Assembly: GCA_963753685.1 (NCBI GenBank)
Contig: CAVWDE010000014.1
Span: 62,001-126,000 of the forward strand
Direction of reading: 5' to 3'
DNA from: DATAOG01 sp963753685
GTDB taxonomy: Bacteria; Pseudomonadota; Alphaproteobacteria; Geminicoccales; Geminicoccaceae
DNA length: 64,000 bases
Shown here one piece after another: positions 8,709 through 17,033 of this stretch (positions within the stretch are counted from its first letter, which is position 1; each line of letters opens with the position of its first letter). The notes under the pieces are model-generated. The model saw only the letters and a list, made by a program, of their open reading frames with translations. It was not told where the DNA came from and searched no databases. A program made the position numbers and the translations under genes.

Positions 8709-10322
8709 TCAACGGTCGCATTCGACGTTGGAGAGCCCAAAGCTCGCCATGATGATCGGAAAGTCCTGGAAGGCGAAGTTCTCGGCGGCGAGGTGGAAGC
8801 CGTGCCAGTTGGTGAAGGACGGCGGCGTGATCCGCCAGCGCGCCACGCTGCCGTCCTCGCCCAGGCGCAGCCAATGGAACGTCGCGCCGAGCGGCGCCTC
8901 GACCGCGCCGAGCGCCGCCCCGGCCCGGACCCCGATCGGGGCGGCGACCGGCCCGGACGGCAGGGCGGCCACGAGCTCGCGCATGATCAGGACCGATTGT
9001 CCGGCCTCGCGGAATAGGACGCGCAGGCGCGCGTAGCCGTCGCCCTCGGTCTCGGTCGGCACCTCGAACCCGAGCCCGTCATAGGCGGCGTAGGGAAACA
9101 GCTTGCGCAGGTCGCGCTCGATGCCCGAGGCGCGCGCGATCGGCCCGACCAGGCCGTAATCCTGCGCCGGCGCGCGCGCGACCATGCCGACCTCCTCGAG
9201 CCGGTCGAGGAAGCTCGAGGAGAAGCGGAGCATGCGCTCGAGCTTGCGGAGGCGCTCGAAGATCGCCTGGGCGTCCTCGGCCAGGCGCCGGCAGGCGTCG
9301 CCCTCGAAGTCCCGGGTGAGCCCGCCCGGCTCGAGCAGGCCGAACAGATAGCGGTGGCCGCCGAAGGCACCGCTCAGGCGCAACAGCTCCTCCTCGAGGA
9401 TCTGGGCCTGGGCGGTCGCGACCGCGAGCGCGGTCGAGGCGCAGATGCCGGCGATCGCCGCGACGTGGTGGCGGAGCCGCTCGAGCTCGGCCAGCATCGT
9501 GCGCAGGGCCTGCGCCCGCGCCGGCGCCTCAATGCCGCAGATCGTCTCGAGCGCCTGGCAGAAGGCCAGGCCATGGGCGAAGGCGGAGCTGCCCGAAAAG
9601 CGCTCGGCGAGCAGCAGGACGCGGTCGGCCGCCTGGCCCTCGGCGATCTTTTCGACGCCCCGGTATTTGTAGAAGAAGCGCGGGGTGGTGACGATCACGT
9701 CCTCGCCGACCGTCTCGAGCAGGAAATGCGCGGCCTCGGCAAAATCGGAAAAAACCGGGCCGACCGGCATCGCGAAGGCGCCCGGCGCCTCGACGATGGT
9801 CTTGGGCTGCCATTGCGGGTCGAGCTCGCGCATGGCGAGCGGCTGGCTGGCATCGAACCCGCGGCGCATCGGATTGACGCCTTCCGGCCATTCCTCGTGG
9901 AGAACGAACTCGCCGAGCTTGGGATGGCCCTCGAAGGCAATGCCGAACAGGTCCTCCGCCTCGCGCTCGTGCCAGTCGGCGGCGTGCACCCGGTCGCTGA
10001 TCGAGGGTACGGTCATGTCGGCGAGCGGCTGGTCGAGATGCAGCCAGGCCCAGCCCTGGTCGGCGCCGCCATAGAAGAGGTGGGTCAGCGACCATTCGCT
10101 TGCGCCCTCCTCGACGACCAGGGTCGCGAAGGCCAGGCCCAGCTCGGCGAACAGCCAGGCCGCGACCTCGGCCAGATGGTCGCTCCGGCAGTGCAGGTGA
10201 CAGATCCGCCCCGGATCCTCGACCACGGTCCGGACGCCGCCGCCCCAACGCCGCGCGCAGAGATCCGGCAACGCGGTCCAGCTGGTTGCGGAGGCCTCAG
10301 TGCCGGCGGCGAGCTCGGTCAT
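8709..10322 (-). CDS. HyfG-like large subunit (NuoC-NuoD fusion) without [NiFe] ligands
   Basis: A 537-residue fusion of a 30-kDa (NuoC-like) domain, with the motif EREAEDLFGIAFEGHP near residues 119-134, and a 49-kDa/large-hydrogenase domain. In true group 4 hydrogenases the N-terminal ligand motif is R-x-C-G-x-C; here residues 241-246 read RFSGSS. The C-terminal D-P-C-x-x-C motif is replaced by GLSNVE before the terminal CDR. The conserved histidine of the GPxH loop is phenylalanine (GPVFSD). The subunit therefore cannot bind the [NiFe] cofactor and is an Ehr-type subunit with an unknown catalytic or quinone-linked role. The ATG lies four bases after the HyfF stop. Confidence 0.88.
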   Translation of the reverse strand: MTELAAGTEASATSWTALPDLCARRWGGGVRTVVEDPGRICHLHCRSDHLAEVAAWLFAELGLAFATLVVEEGASEWSLTHLFYGGADQGWAWLHLDQPLADMTVPSISDRVHAADWHEREAEDLFGIAFEGHPKLGEFVLHEEWPEGVNPMRRGFDASQPLAMRELDPQWQPKTIVEAPGAFAMPVGPVFSDFAEAAHFLLETVGEDVIVTTPRFFYKYRGVEKIAEGQAADRVLLLAERFSGSSAFAHGLAFCQALETICGIEAPARAQALRTMLAELERLRHHVAAIAGICASTALAVATAQAQILEEELLRLSGAFGGHRYLFGLLEPGGLTRDFEGDACRRLAEDAQAIFERLRKLERMLRFSSSFLDRLEEVGMVARAPAQDYGLVGPIARASGIERDLRKLFPYAAYDGLGFEVPTETEGDGYARLRVLFREAGQSVLIMRELVAALPSGPVAAPIGVRAGAALGAVEAPLGATFHWLRLGEDGSVARWRITPPSFTNWHGFHLAAENFAFQDFPIIMASFGLSNVECDR

Positions 10323-10326
10323 CGGA

Positions 10327-11772
10327 TCAGCCCCCGAGCGCCGCGGCGGCGGCGCTGAGCAGGCTCTGGAACGCGGTCGGCACGTAGAGGCCAAGCACCG
10401 TCATCGGGATCGCGGCGAGCAGAAGCGTCGCCCGACAGGCGAGCGGGGCGGCGACGATGGTCGCCGCCGGCTCGGGCGCGCCGAACAGCATGCGGCCGAT
10501 CTGCAGGAGGATGCCGCAGAACGCGACCACCACGAAGAACGCCAGCAGCCCGATCGTCCAGTACTGGCCGGCCGCGAGCCCGGCCTTGAAGATCGCGAAC
10601 TCGCTGACGAACACCGCGAACGGCGGCGCGCCGGCGATCGCGAGGCCGCCGAGCAGGAGGGTCAGGGCAGCGCCCGGCGAGCTCTGCAAGAGGCCGCGCA
10701 CGGCCGCGATCTCCTGGGTCCCGACCGCGAGCACCGAGATGCCGGCGGCGTAAAAGCAGAAGGACTTGGCGAGCGCATGGGCGGTGATCTGATAGGCCGC
10801 ACCGAGATGGGCAGCACCGCCGCCGAGCCCGACCGCGACCAGGATGATCCCCATGTGCTCGACCGTCGAGAAGGCGAACATGCGCTTGTAGTCGCGCACA
10901 TGGATCAGGAGCAGCGCCGCGACCCCGACCGAGATCAGGCCAAACACGATGAACCAGCTGCGCACGTTGGCGATCCCCGCGGCCTCGAGCGCGGGAAACA
11001 GCCGGAGGATCATGTACAGAACGGTCGTGGTCTCGACGCCTGAGAGCAGCGCGCAGATCGAGGCCGGCGCCTGGCTGTGGGCATCGGGCAGCCAGGTATG
11101 CATGGGCACGAGCCCGGCCTTGGTGCCGAACCCGACCAGGATCAAAAGGAAGCCGGTCCAGAGCAGTGCTTGCGGCATCTTGGGCGCGGCCGCGACCAGC
11201 CCGGCCCAGGTGAACGGGCCATCGCCCGCGGTGCGGGTCGCCCAATAGAGGATCAGAATGCCGAGCAGCGCCAGGATCGCGCCGAGCGTGGTCAGGACGA
11301 CGTATTTCCAGGCCGCCTCGAGCGCCTCCGGCGTGTCCTCGTAGCCGACCAGAAACGCCGAGAGCAGCGTGGTCAGCGAGACCGCAATCCACATCAGCGC
11401 GATCTGCGCGACCATCGGCACGGCGAGCATGGAGAGCAGGAACAGGTTGAAGAGCGCGTAGTAGCGGCGCGCGTCGCGGCGATCGTCGTGGTGCCCGCGG
11501 GCACCCAGATAGCCGGTCGAGAACAACGCCGCGGTGGTGCCGACGAACGCGACCAGGAGCAGCACGAGGGCGCCCAGCGCATCCGCGCTCAAGAGGCCCG
11601 CAAGCCCGGTCATCGGGCCGGAGCCGACGATCGTCGCGGCGATCGCAAGCGCGAGCACCAGGGCCAAAGCACTCGCCGCCAGGGTGATCGCGGCCGCGTA
11701 GCGAGCCAATGCCGGATGCAGCACCAGACCCGCGGCGAGCGCCGGGACGAGGAGCACGGCGGTGAGCTCCAT
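10327..11772 (-). CDS. hyfF: HyfF-type antiporter-like membrane subunit
   Basis: A 481-residue NuoN/HyfF-type protein with about 14 transmembrane segments. It has the helix 7 lysine in GFGTKAGLVPMHTWLPDAH and the HALAKSFCFY lysine further on. The helix 5 segment, where related proteins usually have a glutamate in the context MW-x-x-x-E-x-TTL, reads MWIAVSLTTLL and so appears to lack it; that comparison is from memory. A ribosome site (GAGGAG) sits inside the end of the upstream hyfE, eight bases away. It is the third antiporter-like module of the complex besides the two HyfB copies. Confidence 0.87.
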   Translation of the reverse strand: MELTAVLLVPALAAGLVLHPALARYAAAITLAASALALVLALAIAATIVGSGPMTGLAGLLSADALGALVLLLVAFVGTTAALFSTGYLGARGHHDDRRDARRYYALFNLFLLSMLAVPMVAQIALMWIAVSLTTLLSAFLVGYEDTPEALEAAWKYVVLTTLGAILALLGILILYWATRTAGDGPFTWAGLVAAAPKMPQALLWTGFLLILVGFGTKAGLVPMHTWLPDAHSQAPASICALLSGVETTTVLYMILRLFPALEAAGIANVRSWFIVFGLISVGVAALLLIHVRDYKRMFAFSTVEHMGIILVAVGLGGGAAHLGAAYQITAHALAKSFCFYAAGISVLAVGTQEIAAVRGLLQSSPGAALTLLLGGLAIAGAPPFAVFVSEFAIFKAGLAAGQYWTIGLLAFFVVVAFCGILLQIGRMLFGAPEPAATIVAAPLACRATLLLAAIPMTVLGLYVPTAFQSLLSAAAAALGG

Positions 11773-11780
11773 GGGCCCGC

Positions 11781-12458
11781 CTACTCCTCGCGCAAGGCGG
11801 CCAGCAGGCCGACCGAGGTGTCGCCGACCCGCTCGTGGATGCGGCGGATCAGGAGCCCGATCACCAGGGTCACCACGGGCACGTCGAACGCGGCTGCGAG
11901 CTCGGCGATCACCGGCAGATCGAACGCGATCGCCACGGCCGCGAAGAACACCCCGTTCTCCATCGCGAGCAGGCCGAGCAGCTGCGAGAGCGCCTCGCGC
12001 CGGACCGCGATGGTGTAGGCGCCGAGCAGCAGCGCCGCGACCCCGATCGGCAGGTTGATGCGCACGAACGGCCCGGGCGCGGCGCTGACCATCGGCGCGA
12101 CGATCAGGTACGCGAACAGGGTCAGGCCGGCGCCGATCAGGAGCGAGGTCGGGATGTTCATGACCTGGACGATCTCGCGGCGGCCGTAAATCTCGCCGCG
12201 CACCGTGCGCCGCAGCAGCCAGGGAATCGCCAGCACCTTGGTCGCGAAGGTGATCACGGCGACCGCCGCCAGATGCGGCGAGCCGAGTGCTGTCGCGAGC
12301 AGCGCGGCCGAGGCCACCAGCAGCAACGCCTGGAGCACGAACAGGCGGACGCAGGCGAGCATCTGCCGGGTCGCGACGATCGCGAAGGCGGCGAGCAGGA
12401 ACAGGCCGCCGACCAGCGCGTCGAGATGCACCAGTACGGGCGAGATCGGCTCGGCCAT
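11781..12458 (-). CDS. hyfE: HyfE-type membrane subunit (NuoK-like)
   Basis: A 225-residue membrane protein with about six or seven transmembrane segments, matching the length and character of HyfE. The characteristic C-terminal half contains an internal glutamate in the LLAMENGVFF segment near residue 172. Its position between hyfC and hyfF is the standard order. The ATG is three bases after the hyfC stop. It is probably part of the ion channel at the NuoK position of the membrane arm. Confidence 0.85.
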   Translation of the reverse strand: MAEPISPVLVHLDALVGGLFLLAAFAIVATRQMLACVRLFVLQALLLVASAALLATALGSPHLAAVAVITFATKVLAIPWLLRRTVRGEIYGRREIVQVMNIPTSLLIGAGLTLFAYLIVAPMVSAAPGPFVRINLPIGVAALLLGAYTIAVRREALSQLLGLLAMENGVFFAAVAIAFDLPVIAELAAAFDVPVVTLVIGLLIRRIHERVGDTSVGLLAALREE

Positions 12459-12461
12459 GCC

Positions 12462-13412
12462 CTAGATCCCCGACAGCCTGGTGATCATGGCCACGACCGA
12501 GGTGACGAAGGCGGCGCCGATGAACTCGGTGATCCGGAACAATCGAAGCTTGGCGAGCGACGATTCGATCATCACCAGCACCACCACGAACAGCAGGATT
12601 TTCGCCAATATCAGCGGGATCGCCAGCAGCACCGCCGCGAGCGACTGCGAGCCCGCCAGTCCCCAGGGGGTCACCAGCACGTTCATGAAGATGCAGACCA
12701 GCACGAAAAACTTCATGGCGCCGGCCCATTTCATCAGGGCGGCGCCGCGGCCGGAATATTCCAGCGACTTGGACTTGTCGATCATGGCGAGCTCGAAATG
12801 CCCGGACGGGCTGTCGACCGGGATCCGACCGTCCTCGGCCAGGATCAGCATCAGGAACGCCAGCATGACGAGCACGTGCGACGGCTCGAAAAAGTTGCTG
12901 AGCGGCGTCACCCACACTTTTTGCACGATGTAGGGAATGGTCGAGCCGGCGACGAACGAGACCGTGAAGAACACGATGATGAACACCGGCTCGGCGAGGA
13001 AGCCCACCATGCGCGTGCGGCTGGCGCCCATCGGGCCATAGGGATTGCCGGTGTCGACCGCGGCGAGCGTGGCGAAGAAGCCGCCGAGCGCCAGGATGAA
13101 GCCGCCGCCCAGCATGTCGCCCATGAAGGCGAAGAACAGAGGGTAGCTGGTCAGCACCGGGATCAGCAGAGCGACGAACACCGGCGTCACGAAGGCCAGA
13201 TACGGCGCCGCCCGGAAGATCCAGGAGCTGTGCTCGGAGACGATCTCGTCCTTGTGCAACAGCTTCCAGAGGTCGCGATAGGGCTGGAAGATGCTGGGGC
13301 CGCGCTTGGACTGCACGATCTCCTTGAGGCGACTGAGGACACCTTCCGCCAACGGCGCGAAAGCGATCACCACCAAGGCCTGGAGCAGGTTGTAGAGAAT
13401 CCTCTCAGCCAC
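12462..13412 (-). CDS. hyfC: HyfC/HycD-type membrane subunit (NuoH-like)
   Basis: First gene of the Ehr operon, 316 residues, GTG start with no strong ribosome site. About eight transmembrane helices. Family signatures include SKRGPSIFQPYRDLWKLL near residues 35-52, in the position of the quinone-site loop of NuoH, and the acidic loop AEDGRIPVDSPSGHFELAM near residues 190-209. The protein links the peripheral electron-transfer arm to the antiporter-like subunits. All seven genes of the operon follow on the minus strand with small gaps or overlaps, which implies a single transcript. Confidence 0.87.
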   Translation of the reverse strand: MAERILYNLLQALVVIAFAPLAEGVLSRLKEIVQSKRGPSIFQPYRDLWKLLHKDEIVSEHSSWIFRAAPYLAFVTPVFVALLIPVLTSYPLFFAFMGDMLGGGFILALGGFFATLAAVDTGNPYGPMGASRTRMVGFLAEPVFIIVFFTVSFVAGSTIPYIVQKVWVTPLSNFFEPSHVLVMLAFLMLILAEDGRIPVDSPSGHFELAMIDKSKSLEYSGRGAALMKWAGAMKFFVLVCIFMNVLVTPWGLAGSQSLAAVLLAIPLILAKILLFVVVLVMIESSLAKLRLFRITEFIGAAFVTSVVAMITRLSGI

Positions 13413-13863
13413 GGTCGCTACCCGCAGTTCCGGAGCGGAAACGGCGCCAACCGGGCAAGCCAGCTCGGAGGCCGGGTCCGCCGGGGATCAGCGGGGAATA
13501 GCGTGGGATCGTTCCGACCCAGCCGAACGGCTGCGGTCCGGGCCGTGACGCCCGACACCACACCTGAGCATCGCGCCGGGCGGATCGCAAACCAGCGGCG
13601 TCGTGATCGCCAGGGCCACTGCAACAGCCACACCCCTTCCGCCGACCAAACCCTACACACCATCCCTGCCGACCGGGATCAGCTCGGGACCATGGTAGGA
13701 GTCATCAGCCCGGAAGGGCGCTTGCGGTGGACTCCATCACCCGTCAAGGCGACACCTACCCCGACGCGCCAAGTGACTAGCAGAGCGATGTGGTGATGAC
13801 AAGCCCGGGCCGGTCGTGCCCGCGCAAACCGCCCCGACGCCGCGAGCTTCGTCGGCGAGCTGG
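13413..13863. other. 451-base region without a gene, upstream of the Ehr operon
   Basis: Several short reading frames exist on the minus strand (for example within 13405-13663 and 13679-13867). They are rich in Pro and Arg, lack ribosome sites and resemble nothing, so I treat the region as non-coding. It should hold the promoter of the Ehr operon. I could not find a convincing -35/-10 pair, a sigma-54 site or an FNR-type box in it. Confidence 0.5.
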
Positions 13864-14295
13864 TCAAAGAGGCTTGTAGGCCATGACCTTCATCTCGATG
13901 CGAAAGTCAAACATGAAGTCGGTGCGAAAGACTGAGCGGACCGGCCGATTGGTCTCGAAGTAGCCGGCGTAGATTCGATTGAGCTCGTGAAAGTCGCGCG
14001 GGTCGCGCAGCCACACCTGGCAGTCGATCACATCGGCCAGCGTGCAGCCGGCGAGGGCCAGGGAATCCTGCAGCACCTTGAAGGTGGCGTGGACCTCTTC
14101 GGCGAAGGTCAGCGCCTGCAGCCGCGCGCCGGTGGAGACGACGCGGCCGTGCTCATCGTAGAGCGCCTCCTCGGGCGTGAAGACGCGGTCGCCCACGGCG
14201 CAGGTGATGACGAAATCGCCCGCGCGTACGGCGCGCGAGATCGGGAACGGCGGCGCCCCGCCAAAGAAGACGGCCTTGGCCTCGGTCTCCGCCAT
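13864..14295 (-). CDS. RidA/YjgF family enamine/imine deaminase
   Basis: A 143-residue protein of the RidA/YjgF/UK114 family. Family features are the F-x-x-E-x-x-x-T-F-x-x-L-Q-D helix near residues 64-78 and the C-terminal strand with an arginine in the active-site position (NRPVRSVF) and the IEMKVMAYK ending that carries the conserved glutamate. RidA proteins hydrolyse reactive enamine/imine intermediates released by PLP and flavin enzymes. Its place 19 bases after a DadA-like dehydrogenase, behind a PLP enzyme for D-hydroxyamino acids, fits that role well. Confidence 0.87.
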   Translation of the reverse strand: MAETEAKAVFFGGAPPFPISRAVRAGDFVITCAVGDRVFTPEEALYDEHGRVVSTGARLQALTFAEEVHATFKVLQDSLALAGCTLADVIDCQVWLRDPRDFHELNRIYAGYFETNRPVRSVFRTDFMFDFRIEMKVMAYKPL

Positions 14296-14314
14296 GGTCG
14301 CCTCCCCTGCAAGC

Positions 14315-15580
14315 TCAGTCGTGGCTGTCGAGGGTCAGGCCGGTCATGTCGATCGCGGGCTGGCGGCCGGCGATCAGGTCGGCGACCGCCCGGCTCGAGC
14401 CGCAGGACATGGTCCAGCCGAGGTGGCCGTGGCCGGCATTGACGAACAGGTTTTTGAGCGGCGTCGGCCCGAGGTAGGGGTTGCCGGACGGCGCCATCGG
14501 CCTCAAGCCCCCCCAGAACAGCGCGGTGCTCGGGTCGTAGCACCGGGCGAACTCGGGAAACACGCCGATCACGTTGTCGACGATCGCCTGGCAGCGGGCG
14601 CGGTTCGGGGTTGCGTCGTAGCCGCCGATCTCGACCGAGCCCGAGCAGCGATAGCGGTCACCCAGCCGGATCAGGCCGAACAGCCGGGTGTCGTCGATGA
14701 TCGGCACCTTGGGGCCGTCCGGCCAGCCGGCCGCCGGCACGGTCACGCTCACGCCCTTGGCCGGATAGATCGCGAGCCGGATCCCGAGCGGCCCTAGGAG
14801 CAGTGGCGTGAAGCTGCCCATGGCCGCGACATAAGTATCGGCGCTCATCGGGCCTTTGGACGTCTCGACCGCCTCGATCCGATCGCCGTTGCGGCGCAGC
14901 GACTTGATCTCGGTACCGTAGTGACGCCGGACGCCGAGCTTTGCCTCGCAATACTGGCCAAGGCCGGTCGTGAACTTGTGGCAGTCGCCGTGCTCGTCGG
15001 GCGGGAAGAACAGGCCGCCGGCCAGGCTGTCCCGGATGGGCGCCAGCGCCGGCTCGATCGCGACGCAGCGCCCTGGGTCCGCGACCTCGAAGACCATGCC
15101 GTGCGGCCGCATCGCCTCGCATTCGGTGCGGTTCTGCTCGAGCGCCTCCGGCCTCGTATAGATCTTGAGCGTGCCCTTCTGCATCAGATCATAGTCGATC
15201 CCGGTCTCGGTCCGGATTTCCTCGACGCACTTCAAGGTATAGAACGAGAGCCGCAGATTGATCTGGGTGTGGCGGCGATAGCGCTCCGGCGTGCAGTTGC
15301 GCACGAAGGCGAGCCCCCAGCGCCACATCTTGGGCAGCGCGCTGTAGCGCAGGAGCATCGGGGCATCTTCCCGGCCCAGCCACTTCCAGATGTTGGCCGG
15401 CATGCCGGGGCGCGACCACGGCTCGGCCTCGCTGGTATGGAGCACGCCGCCATTGCCGAAGCTGGTCTCCAGCGCCGCACCGTCGCGGCGCTCGATCAGG
15501 TCGACCTCGTGACCGAGCTTGGCGAGATAGTAGGCGGTCGACGTACCGATCACGCCGCCGCCGAGGACGATCGTCTTCAT
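14315..15580 (-). CDS. dadA: DadA-like D-amino-acid dehydrogenase (FAD-dependent)
   Basis: A 421-residue DAO-family flavoprotein. The N-terminal Rossmann motif GGGVIGTSTAYYLAKLGH followed by LIERRDG binds FAD. The C-terminal block with WGGLRPMAPSGNPYLGPT and NAGHGHLGWTMSCGS is typical of D-amino-acid dehydrogenase small subunits. The start was set at ATG 15580, which overlaps the stop of the upstream D-threonine aldolase/D-serine dehydratase gene (ATGA). It should oxidise D-amino acids to 2-oxo acids, passing electrons to the respiratory chain. The exact substrate is not visible. Confidence 0.87.
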   Translation of the reverse strand: MKTIVLGGGVIGTSTAYYLAKLGHEVDLIERRDGAALETSFGNGGVLHTSEAEPWSRPGMPANIWKWLGREDAPMLLRYSALPKMWRWGLAFVRNCTPERYRRHTQINLRLSFYTLKCVEEIRTETGIDYDLMQKGTLKIYTRPEALEQNRTECEAMRPHGMVFEVADPGRCVAIEPALAPIRDSLAGGLFFPPDEHGDCHKFTTGLGQYCEAKLGVRRHYGTEIKSLRRNGDRIEAVETSKGPMSADTYVAAMGSFTPLLLGPLGIRLAIYPAKGVSVTVPAAGWPDGPKVPIIDDTRLFGLIRLGDRYRCSGSVEIGGYDATPNRARCQAIVDNVIGVFPEFARCYDPSTALFWGGLRPMAPSGNPYLGPTPLKNLFVNAGHGHLGWTMSCGSSRAVADLIAGRQPAIDMTGLTLDSHD

Positions 15581-16737
15581 GGGGCTCCGACTGGCTCGTA
15601 ACCGCGGGCGTCGATCGGCCAGATCTCGACCAGGCGATCGCCGCGCATGACGTGGAAATGGTCGTGGAGGTTGACGGTCGGGTCGCAATGCGGCGCCACG
15701 AGACGGACCAGCTCGTTGACGCCGGGGCGCACCGCACCCTCGCCGTAGCGCAGGCCGCCGTGCTCGTCACCCATGAACTGATAGCTGACCGCCGACGCCG
15801 CGCCGCCCTGCACCAGGGCCGGACCGGCGTCGGTCGCCATGGCCTTGAACCCGGCGTCGATCACCGCGAGGCCCGGCTGATTGACGCTGATCACCCGCGC
15901 TGCGATCGAGAGTGCCACCTCGAACGGCGAGCCGACGCCCTGCGCCAGCTCGATGGCACCATACTGCTTGTCCATGAACAGATACGAGCCTGGCTGGATC
16001 TCGGTGAAGGGCCCGTCCTCGAGGTCCAGCTGGTGGGTGCCGGTGCCGCCGCCGGTCACAATTGCCGGCGCCAGACCCTCGGCGCTCAGAGCATCGAGAA
16101 ACGCCTGCAGCCGGGCCCACTGCTCGATGGCCCTCGCCTTGCGGTCGGCGTAGGCCGGCACGTGCTGCAGATGTCCGTAGTAGGCCTGGACCCCCAGATA
16201 GCGGAGCTGCGGCAGGCCCGCGATCCGCCGGGCGAGCCGGCGCGCATCCTCGGGCCGGGTGACGCCGGTCCGCCCCTGCCCGACGTCGATCTCGACCAGG
16301 ACGCCCAGCGGCTTTGCGGATGATGCTGCCGCCGCCAGGGCGTCGACACCGATGTCGCTGTCGGCGACCACGGCGAGGTCGCCTGTCACCGCGTGCGCCC
16401 GCAGGAGGCGCTCGACCATCGTGGGTGCGACGACCGGCGAGCTGACCAGGATGCCCGCAAGCCCGGCCGCCGCCATGACCTCGGCCTCGCGCACAGTGGC
16501 GCAGCAGAGGCCAACAGCACCGGCCTCGAGCTGGCGTCTCGCGATCGCCGTGCACTTGTGCGCCTTGACGTGGGGCCGAAGCTGGCGCCCGTAGCGGCGG
16601 ACCAGCGCCATCATCGCCCCGACATTGTGCTCGAACGCGTCGGCCTCGAGCAGCAGGCAGGGCGTCGCGAGCCGGGCGCGCGCGTCCGGCGCGCCGATCA
16701 GCGCGGCGTTGGCTGCACGCGCCATCGGCTCAGCCAA
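15577..16737 (-). CDS. D-threonine aldolase / D-serine dehydratase family PLP enzyme
   Basis: A 386-residue fold-type III PLP enzyme. An alanine-racemase-like N-terminal barrel carries the PLP lysine in RPHVKAHK (K58). Near the C-terminus H350-C351-D352 (PHCD) supplies the metal-binding H-x-D pair characteristic of D-threonine aldolases; eukaryotic-type D-serine dehydratases have H-x-C. The distinction favours an aldolase-type activity on D-3-hydroxyamino acids but is not decisive. It is the first gene of a three-gene operon with dadA and ridA, so the operon is likely for catabolism of D-hydroxyamino acids. Confidence 0.83.
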   Translation of the reverse strand: MAEPMARAANAALIGAPDARARLATPCLLLEADAFEHNVGAMMALVRRYGRQLRPHVKAHKCTAIARRQLEAGAVGLCCATVREAEVMAAAGLAGILVSSPVVAPTMVERLLRAHAVTGDLAVVADSDIGVDALAAAASSAKPLGVLVEIDVGQGRTGVTRPEDARRLARRIAGLPQLRYLGVQAYYGHLQHVPAYADRKARAIEQWARLQAFLDALSAEGLAPAIVTGGGTGTHQLDLEDGPFTEIQPGSYLFMDKQYGAIELAQGVGSPFEVALSIAARVISVNQPGLAVIDAGFKAMATDAGPALVQGGAASAVSYQFMGDEHGGLRYGEGAVRPGVNELVRLVAPHCDPTVNLHDHFHVMRGDRLVEIWPIDARGYEPVGAP

Positions 16738-17033
16738 CGAAGCTCAGCCCGACGACCACGATCGCTCGCAACAACCGACCATCGCTGCCCTCCCGCATTC
16801 ACTGGCGAGGATCGTAGATCGGCCGTGGGCGCCTATGCAAGCATCGACGCCGCCCGCCGTCCGGGACGGGTTCAACCTTGACAGGCGACACGGCCGCGAA
16901 TGTGTTATTGTTGGCCTCGGCGGCCGCATCACGCCGACGCCGACACCGCCCCTTTCCGATGACTCGCTGGTCGCGGTGCGGGCTCTGGACCGTGGCGGGT
17001 ATCGACATCTCGAGCGCCCGGACGAGTTCGATC

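Noticed and set aside
26..12915. Very long antisense and alternate-frame open stretches (for example opposite coxN, the HyfB genes and HyfG)
   Set aside because: High-GC coding DNA leaves other frames open. These stretches are rich in Arg, Gly, Pro and Asp-Arg-His repeats, lack known motifs and overlap well-identified genes.
3562..13412. Call of this operon as a functional hydrogenase-4 or formate hydrogenlyase
   Set aside because: All four cysteine ligands of the [NiFe] site are absent, and no formate dehydrogenase or maturation gene is in the window.
3562..13412. Call of the operon as respiratory complex I (nuo)
   Set aside because: HyfE, HyfB-length subunits, the NuoC-NuoD fusion and the gene order are Hyf-like; nuoE, nuoF, nuoG, nuoI and nuoJ are missing.
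13405..13867. Three short minus-strand frames before the Ehr operon
   Set aside because: No ribosome site, composition like random high-GC sequence, and no resemblance to a Hyf or regulator protein.
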